In this document: in pieces, positions 14,377 to 20,954 of the stretch | Position numbering within the stretch: position 1 is the first letter of the stretch | How the letters are laid out: each line of letters starts with the position of its first letter | DNA from: Oscillospiraceae bacterium | GTDB lineage: Bacteria; Bacillota; Clostridia; Oscillospirales; Oscillospiraceae | NCBI GenBank assembly: GCA_016297855.1 | Contig: JAEDFW010000016.1 | Coordinates: 1 to 20,954 of the forward strand | Direction: 5' to 3' | Length of the DNA stretch: 20,954 bases | The notes under the pieces: model-generated | Told to the model about the DNA's origin: nothing | Database searches by the model: none | The model's input: only the letters and a program-made list of their open reading frames with translations | Position numbers and translations under genes: made by a program

Positions 14377-16359
14377 ATGAAAAAGCAACAGCAATACGGC
14401 AATGACTCCATCTCCGCGCTCAAGGGCGCCGACCGCGTCAGAAAGCGCCCGGCCGTCATTTTCGGTTCCGACGGGCTGGAGGGCTGCGAGCATGCCGTGT
14501 TTGAAATTCTCTCCAACGCCATTGATGAAGCGCGCGAGGGTTACGGCGATCTCATCACCGTGCGCCGCTATCGCGACTACTCGATCGAAGTCGAGGACTT
14601 TGGCCGCGGCTGCCCGGTCGACTGGAATGAAAAAGAGGGCCGGTACAACTGGGAGCTCGTGTTCTGCGAGCTGTATGCCGGCGGCAAATACCAGAACAAC
14701 GCCGGCGGCGACTATGAGTTTTCTCTGGGCCTGAACGGACTCGGCTCGTGCGCCACGCAGTATTCATCCGAGTATTTTGACGCGACCATCCGCCGCGACG
14801 GCTATAAATATTCCCTGCACTTTGAAAAAGGCGAGCTGGTGGGTGAGATGAAAAAAGAGCCCGCCGACCGCAAAAAGACCGGCTCCTGTTTCCGCTGGAA
14901 ACCCGATCTTGAGGTGTTCACGGATATCCGCGTGCCGAAGGAGTATTTTGAGGATGTGCTCAAACGGCAGGCAGTCGTGAACGCGGGCGTGACGTTCCGG
15001 CTGATGAACGAGCTGGAAAACGGCAAATTTGAGACGACGGATTACCGCTATGAAAACGGCATCGCCGACTATGTCTCGGAGTTGGCCGGTGAGCAGACGC
15101 TCACCATGCCGCAGTTCTGGCAGGCTGAGCGAACGGGTCGCGATCGCGAGGACAAGCCCGAGTACAAAGTCAGAATTTCCGCTGCGCTGGTGTTTTCCAA
15201 TCAGGTCAGCCAGATCGAATACTACCACAATTCCTCCTGGCTCGAGCATGGCGGCGCGCCGGAAAAGGCCGTGAAAAACGCCTTTGTCTACGCCATCGAC
15301 GCGTATCTCAAATCCAGCGGAAAATACACCAAAAACGAATCGAAGATCACGTTTCAGGACGTGGCCGACTGTCTGGTGCTGGTCACGAACTGCTTCTCCA
15401 CGCAGACTTCGTATGAAAACCAGACAAAGAAGGCCATCACGAACAAGTTCGTGCAGGATGCAATGACCGAATTTTTCCGCAGCCGCCTGCACGTCTATTT
15501 CATCGAGAACAAGGCCGACGCCGACCGCATTGCCGATCAGGTGCTGGTCAATAAACGCAGCCGCGAAACGGCGGAAAAGGCCCGGCTCAACATCAAAAAG
15601 AAGCTCACGGGCAACCTCGATATTTCCAACCGTGTGCAGAAATTTGTCGACTGCCGCACAAAGGACGTCTCCCGGCGTGAGATCTACATCGTCGAGGGCG
15701 ATTCGGCGCTCGGCTCAGTCAAGCTCTCGCGCGACGCGGAATTTCAGGGCATCATGCCCGTGCGCGGCAAGATCCTCAACTGTCTGAAGGCCGACTACGA
15801 CCGCATCTTCAAATCCGAGATCATCACCGATCTCATCCGCGTGCTGGGCTGCGGCGTGGAGGTGCAGGTAAAAAAGGCAAAGGATCTGTCTGCGTTTGAT
15901 CTTGACAGCCTTCGCTGGAGCAAAGTCATCATCTGCACCGATGCCGACGAGGACGGCTATCAGATCCGCACGCTGATTCTCACGATGATTTACCGGCTGT
16001 GCCCCACACTCATCGAAAAGGGCTACGTGTATATCGCTGAATCGCCGCTGTATGAGATCAATTACAAGGACAAAACATGGTTCGCCTACAACGAAGGCGA
16101 AAAGGCCGCGATCATGAAGGAACTGGCGGGCAAAAAGGCCGTCATCAACCGTTCAAAAGGTCTCGGCGAGAATGAGCCGGAGATGATGTGGATGACGACC
16201 ATGAATCCCGAGACCAGGCGGCTCATCAAAGTCATGCCCGAAGACGCGGCGCGCATGGCCGAGGTGTTCGATTTGCTGCTGGGCAACAACCTCACAGGCA
16301 GAAAGGATCATATCGCCGAGGTCGGATACAAGTATCTCGACCTTGCGGATATTTCGTAG
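14377..16359 (+). CDS. Type IIA topoisomerase B subunit, divergent ParE/GyrB-like
   Basis: This 660-residue protein is the ATPase/TOPRIM subunit of a type IIA topoisomerase that changes DNA linking by ATP-driven strand passage. The GHKL ATP site is present: E43, N47 and D50 in FEILSNAIDEA, DFGRGCP (74-80; most relatives have DNGRG or DDGRG), GLNGLG (118-123) and the QTK loop (349-351). The TOPRIM domain has EGDSALGS (440-447), PVRGKILN (461-468), DADEDG (522-527; usually DADVDG) and KGLGENEP. Length and lack of the long GyrB insertion favour the ParE shape. Many positions differ from housekeeping GyrB, so this is probably a second topoisomerase besides gyrase. GTGAGGAAA lies just upstream of the ATG. 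The A-subunit gene follows after 7 nt. Confidence 0.9.
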   Translation: MKKQQQYGNDSISALKGADRVRKRPAVIFGSDGLEGCEHAVFEILSNAIDEAREGYGDLITVRRYRDYSIEVEDFGRGCPVDWNEKEGRYNWELVFCELYAGGKYQNNAGGDYEFSLGLNGLGSCATQYSSEYFDATIRRDGYKYSLHFEKGELVGEMKKEPADRKKTGSCFRWKPDLEVFTDIRVPKEYFEDVLKRQAVVNAGVTFRLMNELENGKFETTDYRYENGIADYVSELAGEQTLTMPQFWQAERTGRDREDKPEYKVRISAALVFSNQVSQIEYYHNSSWLEHGGAPEKAVKNAFVYAIDAYLKSSGKYTKNESKITFQDVADCLVLVTNCFSTQTSYENQTKKAITNKFVQDAMTEFFRSRLHVYFIENKADADRIADQVLVNKRSRETAEKARLNIKKKLTGNLDISNRVQKFVDCRTKDVSRREIYIVEGDSALGSVKLSRDAEFQGIMPVRGKILNCLKADYDRIFKSEIITDLIRVLGCGVEVQVKKAKDLSAFDLDSLRWSKVIICTDADEDGYQIRTLILTMIYRLCPTLIEKGYVYIAESPLYEINYKDKTWFAYNEGEKAAIMKELAGKKAVINRSKGLGENEPEMMWMTTMNPETRRLIKVMPEDAARMAEVFDLLLGNNLTGRKDHIAEVGYKYLDLADIS

Positions 16360-16366
16360 GTGAACT

Positions 16367-18601
16367 ATGGCAAAGAAGAAAACAGAACCGAAACTTGACC
16401 GCAATATCAAGGGCGTCGAGGGTCTGCACGCAGAGGTTGTCGAGCAGCCCATCTGTCAGACGCTCGAGCAGAATTTCATGCCCTACGCGATGTCGGTCAT
16501 CGTCTCGCGCGCGATTCCCGAGATCGACGGCTTCAAACCCTCGCACCGGAAGCTGCTGTATACGATGTACAAGATGGGGCTTCTCACAGGCGCGCGCACG
16601 AAGTCTGCCAACATCGTCGGCCAGACGATGCGCTTAAACCCGCACGGCGACGCGGCCATCTATGAGACGATGGTGCGTCTGGCGCGCGGCAACGAGACGC
16701 TGCTGCACCCGTTCGTCGATTCCAAGGGCAACTTCGGCAAGGTCTACTCGCGCGATATGGCCTACGCCGCGTCGCGTTACACCGAGGCAAAGCTCGATCC
16801 TATCTGCCAGGAGCTCTTCCGCGACATCGACTGCGACACCGTCGATTTTGTGGACAACTACGACGGCACGATGAAAGAGCCGTCGCTTCTGCCCACAACG
16901 TATCCCAACGTGCTCGTCTCGCCGAACCTCGGCATCGCGGTCGGCATGGCGTCGAACATCTGCAGCTTCAACCTCCGCGAGGTGTGCAAGACGGCAGTCG
17001 CGCTCATCCGTGACCCGGAGGCAGATCTTCTCGAGACGCTGCCCGCGCCCGATTTTCCCACGGGCGGCGAAATCCTCTACGACGCAGCCGAGATGCTCTC
17101 CATCTATCAGACCGGCCGCGGGTCTTTCCGCATCCGTGCGCGCTGGCGGTATGTGAAAGAGGGCAACCTCATCGAGATCTACGAGATCCCCTACACCACC
17201 GCTACCGAAATCATCATGGACAAGGTGGCCGAGCTCATCAAAGCCGGCAAGATCCGCGAGATCGCCGACATGCGCGACGAGACCGACCTCTCGGGCCTGA
17301 AGCTCACAATTGATCTCAAGCGCGGTGCGGATGCGGACAAGCTCATGCAGAAGCTGTTCCGGCTGACCACGCTGCAGGATTCGTTCAGCTGCAACTTCAA
17401 CATCCTGATTGCCGGTATGCCGCGCGTGATGGGCGTGCGCGAGATCCTCTCCGAGTGGACGGCATGGCGCACCGAATGCGTCCGGCGCCGCGTATACTTC
17501 CAGCGGCAGAAGAAGCTGGACAAGCTGCATCTTTTAAAGGGTCTGGGCAAGATCCTGCTCGACATCGACAAGGCCATCGCCATCATCCGCCAGACCGAGC
17601 AGGACGCCGAAGTCGTGCCGAACCTCATGATCGGCTTCGGCATCGATCAGGTGCAGGCGGAATATGTGGCTGATATCAAGCTGCGTAATATCAACAAGGA
17701 ATTTCTTCTCAACCGTCTGCAGGAGACGCAATCGCTCGAGCGCGAGATCGCAGAGCTTGACGCGCTGCTTGCCAGCGAGCGAAAGCTGCGCGGCGTCATC
17801 TGCAAGGAGCTGGATCATGTCGCCGCAAAATACGGCCAGGCGCGCAAAACGCAGCTTGTCTACGACCATGCGCTGGCCGTCGAGGACGAGCCGGATGTGC
17901 CGGACTATCCGGTGACGCTGTTCGTCTCACGCGAGGGTTATCTGAAAAAGATTACGCCGCAGTCGCTGCGCATGTCGGGCGAGCAGAAATACAAAGAGGG
18001 CGACGGGCCGATGCTTACGCAGGAGACGACGAGCAGTGCTGAGCTTCTCGTCTTTACCGACCGGTGCCAGGTATACAAGACGCGCCTGAGCGAGTTTGCC
18101 GATACCAAGGCCTCCAGCCTCGGCGATTACCTGCCCGGCAAGCTCGGCTTTGACGAAGGCGAGAGCTTTTTCTGCGCGTGCCTGCCGGAAAACTATGAGG
18201 GGAACATTCTTTTCTTCTTTGAAAACGGCAAGGCCGCGAAAGTGGCGCTTTCGGCCTACGATACCAAATCCAACCGCCGCAAGCTGACGGGCGCCTATTC
18301 GGATAAAAGCCCGCTCAAAGCCGTTTTGTGCCCGGCGGAAGACGCGCAGATCGCGCTGTTTGCCTCTGACGGCCGCACGCTCATCATCTCGTCGGCGCAG
18401 CTGGCCGTCAAAACCACGCGCGCCACGCAGGGCGTGGCCGTGATGACGCTCAAAAAGAACGCCGTTTTGACGCGCGCCGTACCTTTGCGTGAAACCCCCA
18501 TCGTAAATGCCGCGCGCTACCGCGCGCGCAGCCTGCCGGCGCCCGGTGCGCTTTTGCGGCAGGAGGATTCCGAAGAAAAACAGATCTCACTGGAACTGTA
18601 A
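16367..18601 (+). CDS. Type IIA topoisomerase A subunit, divergent ParC/GyrA-like
   Basis: This 744-residue protein is the DNA-cleaving subunit paired with the gene just upstream. The winged-helix region has DGFKPSHRKLLYTMYKMG (54-71), and the active-site tyrosine is Y138 in AASRYTEAK. NPHGDAAIYETMVR (91-104) is the quinolone-binding region. The residue equivalent to E. coli GyrA Ser83 is A96, and Asp87 is E100. NLGIAVGMASN contains the Ile that bends DNA in relatives, though the following residues (CSFN) differ from the usual PPHN. The C-terminal third looks like a degenerate beta-pinwheel, and I see no GyrA box (QRRGGKG). That argues for a decatenase/topo-IV-like activity rather than wrapping-driven supercoiling. 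The start follows TAGGTG. Confidence 0.9.
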   Translation: MAKKKTEPKLDRNIKGVEGLHAEVVEQPICQTLEQNFMPYAMSVIVSRAIPEIDGFKPSHRKLLYTMYKMGLLTGARTKSANIVGQTMRLNPHGDAAIYETMVRLARGNETLLHPFVDSKGNFGKVYSRDMAYAASRYTEAKLDPICQELFRDIDCDTVDFVDNYDGTMKEPSLLPTTYPNVLVSPNLGIAVGMASNICSFNLREVCKTAVALIRDPEADLLETLPAPDFPTGGEILYDAAEMLSIYQTGRGSFRIRARWRYVKEGNLIEIYEIPYTTATEIIMDKVAELIKAGKIREIADMRDETDLSGLKLTIDLKRGADADKLMQKLFRLTTLQDSFSCNFNILIAGMPRVMGVREILSEWTAWRTECVRRRVYFQRQKKLDKLHLLKGLGKILLDIDKAIAIIRQTEQDAEVVPNLMIGFGIDQVQAEYVADIKLRNINKEFLLNRLQETQSLEREIAELDALLASERKLRGVICKELDHVAAKYGQARKTQLVYDHALAVEDEPDVPDYPVTLFVSREGYLKKITPQSLRMSGEQKYKEGDGPMLTQETTSSAELLVFTDRCQVYKTRLSEFADTKASSLGDYLPGKLGFDEGESFFCACLPENYEGNILFFFENGKAAKVALSAYDTKSNRRKLTGAYSDKSPLKAVLCPAEDAQIALFASDGRTLIISSAQLAVKTTRATQGVAVMTLKKNAVLTRAVPLRETPIVNAARYRARSLPAPGALLRQEDSEEKQISLEL

Positions 18602-18614
18602 GGAGATAGATTCC

Positions 18615-19502
18615 ATGAAGAAAGAACTGCTTGCCAAACGCGGCGGACTTGTGATGCAGCTGCTGCGCGATTACGCGCTGATCGCAGTCGGATGTTTCAT
18701 TTTCGGCCTGAGTTTCGATTTGTTTATGGCGCCGCACTCCATCAACGTCGGTGGCGTGAGCGGTATTGCCATGCTGCTCGTCGAGATCACAGGTGTCGGC
18801 ACTGTCGGCCTGTTTTCTGCTCTTTTGAATGTTCCGCTGTTTTTGGCCGGCTACAAGGTGCTGGGCAAGCGGTTCTTCTTCGGCTCGCTGTTCGGCATGC
18901 TGGCAAGCTCTTTGTTCTTTGATCTTTGCACCGTCATTCCCGTGCCCGAGACTGAGACGCTGCTGGGCGCGCTCTTCGGGGGCGTGCTGTGCGGCATCGG
19001 CATCGGGCTGGTATTCATGGGCCATGCGTCCACAGGCGGTTCGGACATCATTGCGCGGCTGCTGAAGCGCAAATTCCGTAACCTCAAAATCGGCCGTCTG
19101 CTGCTGTTTGTCGATCTTACGGTTGTAACGCTCACGGGCATCGTGTTCCGCGATTTCAGCAAGACCCTGTATTCCGTGGTCGTTTTGTATGTCTCGACCG
19201 AGGTGATGGACGCGATTTTGTACGGGCTGGATTATTCGGTCGTCGCCATCATCATCACCGATCTGCACGACGAGGTCTATGCCGCCATCGACAGTCATCT
19301 CGACCGCGGCGCGACCTTCCTTGACGGCCGCGGCTGCTACACCGGCTCCCCCAAGTCAGTCGTCATGACCGCTGTCAGCCGCGGGCAGGTCGCCGAACTC
19401 AAGCAGCTGGTTCAGTCGGTCGATCCCAACGCGTTCATGATTCTGCAGGAGGCGCATCAGGTGCTGGGCAACGGCTTCAAGCGCTACTCCGACGAGCTGT
19501 AG
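18615..19502 (+). CDS. YitT family membrane protein (DUF161 + DUF2179)
   Basis: This 295-residue integral membrane protein has about five or six hydrophobic segments. It shows YitT hallmarks: FDLFMAPHSINVGGVSGIAML (about 34-54) and GHASTGGSDIIARLLKRKF (about 136-154). A soluble C-terminal DUF2179 domain begins near SVVAIIITDLHDEVYAAI and contains the GATFLDGRGCYTG segment. The family is common in Firmicutes and its transported substrate, if any, is unknown. I chose the ATG at 18615 because AGGAGATAG lies directly upstream, overlapping the stop of the topoisomerase gene. The frame is open upstream to 18507, inside that gene. It is co-transcribed with the topoisomerase pair, with no obvious functional link. 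Confidence 0.92.
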   Translation: MKKELLAKRGGLVMQLLRDYALIAVGCFIFGLSFDLFMAPHSINVGGVSGIAMLLVEITGVGTVGLFSALLNVPLFLAGYKVLGKRFFFGSLFGMLASSLFFDLCTVIPVPETETLLGALFGGVLCGIGIGLVFMGHASTGGSDIIARLLKRKFRNLKIGRLLLFVDLTVVTLTGIVFRDFSKTLYSVVVLYVSTEVMDAILYGLDYSVVAIIITDLHDEVYAAIDSHLDRGATFLDGRGCYTGSPKSVVMTAVSRGQVAELKQLVQSVDPNAFMILQEAHQVLGNGFKRYSDEL

Positions 19503-19516
19503 AAAGGGGCAATTGC

Positions 19517-20743
19517 ATGAAACGTCTGCTGCTGGCGCTGCTGCTCGCGGCGTGCGCGGTATTTGCCGGCTGCGCGCAGCTTCTGCCGACGGACTATACG
19601 CAGATCTCCGATCACACCGAGCCGCAGGCCGCAACTGAAGAGCCGGACGTGCTCACCGCCAACAGCAAGGCCTCACTCAAGCACGCGATCCGCTCTCTGG
19701 TGCAAAACGGCGTCGAGCACGGCGTCATCCGCGTGCGCGAATATTCCGGCGACGTGGAGGCCGATCTGGCCGAGGCAGCGTATCAGATCGCGCGTGAGGA
19801 CCCTCTGGGTCTGTATGCCGTGGATTACATGACGCACGACTGCTCGCTGATCGTCTCGTTTTACGAGATTCACATCGACATCACCTTCCGCGATTTTGCC
19901 ACGCCGCTCTCCGATATCCCCTATGTTTCCAACGACGCTGCGGCCATACGCTGCCTGCACGAGGCGATGGACGCGTATGCCGGGCACCTCACGATGTATC
20001 TGACCTACAACAGCAGCCTGGATTTTGAGGCGCTGGCCGGGCAGTATGTGCAGGAACATCCCGCGCGGCTCATGGCCCGTCCGCTTCTGCACAAGGCCGG
20101 CTATCCCGAGTCCGGCGCGCCGCGCATCGTGGAGCTGACGTTCTCCTATCCTGCCGAAGCCGGTGAGCTTTTGGAAATGGAGCAGGCCGTCAACGATACC
20201 ATTCAGGCCGCCAGCGTCTACGTCCGCTACCGTGAGAGCGAACGGGAAAAGGCGCAGCTGCTGTTTTCGTATCTCACCGAGCGCTTTTCCTATACCGAAG
20301 CCGAATCCGACACGCCCATCTATTCTCTTTTATGCGAGGGCGTAGCCAGCGGCGAAAGCATGGCGCAGGTCTGGCAGCTGCTGTGCGACGAAACGGGGCT
20401 GGAATGCTATACCGTGACCGGTCTGCGTGCCGGCGCAGCGTACAGCTGGAATATCATGCTGCTGGATGACTCGTATGTCCATCTGGACGTGCTGCGCGAC
20501 GCGCTGGAGACCGGCGTGCTGCAGCCGCGCTATGACAGCGATATGGAAGAATACTACTATGACGTAGCCGCCTATCCTGCCTGCCCTGCGCCCGAGCCCG
20601 CCGTCGACCCGGAGCTGGCCACCGAGCCGGAGACCGGCGCAGAAGAGCCCGGCGAGTCCTCCGGACAGGAGTCTGCGCCAGACGATGACGCGCCGGAAAT
20701 GCCGCCGTCCGAGGAAGCCCCTTCGCAAAGCGGCGACGAATAA
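19517..20743 (+). CDS. Lipoprotein with a transglutaminase-like domain lacking catalytic residues
   Basis: This is a 408-residue lipoprotein. Its signal peptide ends at FAGC, C19. Residues 50-250 hold an N-terminal region of alpha/beta character that I do not recognise. Residues 267-328 align without gaps to the transglutaminase-like core (Y-x-x-L-x-E-G-x-x-x-C-x-G-Y-A ... HAWN ... VD): YSLLCEGVASGESMA, then SWNIMLLDDSYVHLDV. In that alignment the catalytic Cys is G279 and the His is Y309; only the Asp (D324) is kept. It is therefore probably a binding or scaffold protein, not an enzyme. Residues 355-408 are an acidic Pro-rich tail. AAAGGGG is 8 nt before the ATG. It is the last gene of the topoisomerase operon, 14 nt after yitT. 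Confidence 0.75.
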   Translation: MKRLLLALLLAACAVFAGCAQLLPTDYTQISDHTEPQAATEEPDVLTANSKASLKHAIRSLVQNGVEHGVIRVREYSGDVEADLAEAAYQIAREDPLGLYAVDYMTHDCSLIVSFYEIHIDITFRDFATPLSDIPYVSNDAAAIRCLHEAMDAYAGHLTMYLTYNSSLDFEALAGQYVQEHPARLMARPLLHKAGYPESGAPRIVELTFSYPAEAGELLEMEQAVNDTIQAASVYVRYRESEREKAQLLFSYLTERFSYTEAESDTPIYSLLCEGVASGESMAQVWQLLCDETGLECYTVTGLRAGAAYSWNIMLLDDSYVHLDVLRDALETGVLQPRYDSDMEEYYYDVAAYPACPAPEPAVDPELATEPETGAEEPGESSGQESAPDDDAPEMPPSEEAPSQSGDE

Positions 20744-20759
20744 AACAAAAACTTGAGGC

Positions 20760-20787
20760 TTGACAAATACCGATTATTTGCTATAAT
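20760..20787 (+). promoter_or_regulatory. Consensus promoter for tRNA-Gly
   Basis: TTGACA (20760-20765) and TATAAT (20782-20787, extended to TGCTATAAT at 20779-20787) are separated by 16 bp. This is essentially the consensus sigma-70/sigma-A promoter. Transcription should begin near 20794, about 12 nt before the mature tRNA. Confidence 0.85.
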
Positions 20788-20805
20788 AATACCCGCAATT
20801 GATTT

Positions 20806-20881
20806 GCGGGTGTAGCTCATCCGGTAGAGCGCCACCTTGCCAAGGTGGAGGTAGCGAGTTCGAGCCTCGTCACCCGCTCCA
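20806..20881 (+). tRNA. tRNA-Gly (anticodon GCC)
   Basis: The full cloverleaf folds. The acceptor stem pairs GCGGGTG with CACCCGC. The D stem pairs GCTC with GAGC. The anticodon stem pairs CCACC with GGTGG around TTGCCAA, giving anticodon GCC. The variable loop is AGGTA. The T stem pairs GCGAG with CTCGT around TTCGAGC. The discriminator is T, and CCA is encoded in the DNA. It reads GGC and GGU glycine codons. It starts 62 bp after the lipoprotein stop with no terminator between, so some read-through transcript may include it. Confidence 0.97.
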
Positions 20882-20954
20882 AAAAAGAAAGACACGCTTA
20901 GCCGGGTGGTCGTAAAACAGTAAAATCAAAAAATGGTGAAAACCTTGTGTTTTC
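20882..20954. other. AT-rich flank downstream of the tRNA to the window edge
   Basis: No gene is visible here. A small hairpin (GAAAAC at 20938-20943 with GTTTTC at 20949-20954) is cut by the window edge and could be part of a terminator. tRNA 3' ends are common integration sites, but I see no attachment repeat or integrase in the 73 bases available. Confidence 0.35.

Noticed and set aside
20572..20895. Minus-strand ORF spanning the tRNA and the lipoprotein tail
   Set aside because: It translates the antisense of a tRNA and of a Pro/Glu-rich tail, so it is a shadow.
20882..20954. Possible integrative-element attachment site after tRNA-Gly
   Set aside because: Only 73 bases are available, with no direct repeat of the tRNA 3' end and no integrase in the window.

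Overview
The window looks like a GC-rich chromosomal segment from a low-pathogenicity-type Firmicute, most likely a class Clostridia bacterium of the Oscillospirales/Oscillospiraceae kind. This placement is inferred from family content only: a BMP/NupOPQ-type nucleoside transporter, DUF1846, YitT, DUF523, DUF1653, a second gyrase-like topoisomerase pair, strong AGGAGG ribosome binding sites, and extended -10 promoters. I see no transposase, integrase, phage gene or CRISPR array. Most of it is housekeeping and salvage functions.

Layout. Positions 1-805 (-) hold the N-terminal part of a UgpC/MsmK-type sugar ABC ATPase that runs off the left edge. Positions 1141-2045 (+) hold an overlapping Nudix hydrolase and DUF523 pair, closed by a bidirectional terminator against a cytidylate-kinase-like gene (2085-2693, -). 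Positions 2791-4011 carry four tiny genes on alternating strands: a four-helix-bundle protein, a DUF3006-like protein, a DUF1653 protein and a Dabb protein. Positions 4062-9246 (-) encode a complete nucleoside-type ABC transporter in the order lipoprotein, ATPase, permease, permease. The lipoprotein gene is separated from the other three by a hairpin and a second promoter. Divergent from it is guanine deaminase guaD (9608-10879, +, TTG start). Together these suggest a purine nucleoside/base uptake and salvage module.

After guaD comes a hairpin-rich gap that includes a perfect 23-bp inverted repeat. It is followed on the - strand by DUF1846, a membrane-anchored GH3/NagZ-like glycosidase and a small PspC protein, a probable operon transcribed from about 14150 down to 10996. 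Divergent from DUF1846 is a tight + strand operon (14377-20743): ParE/GyrB-like and ParC/GyrA-like subunits of a divergent type IIA topoisomerase, a YitT membrane protein, and a lipoprotein with a transglutaminase-like fold whose catalytic Cys and His look lost. A tRNA-Gly(GCC) with a near-perfect promoter closes the window.

I did not find a clearly new multi-gene system. The points most worth checking are the catalytically dead transglutaminase-like lipoprotein tied to a variant topoisomerase, the Ser-to-Ala change in the quinolone-binding region of that topoisomerase, the palindromes around the purine transporter and guaD promoters, the 23-bp perfect hairpin, and a recurring TGCTATRAT promoter element.
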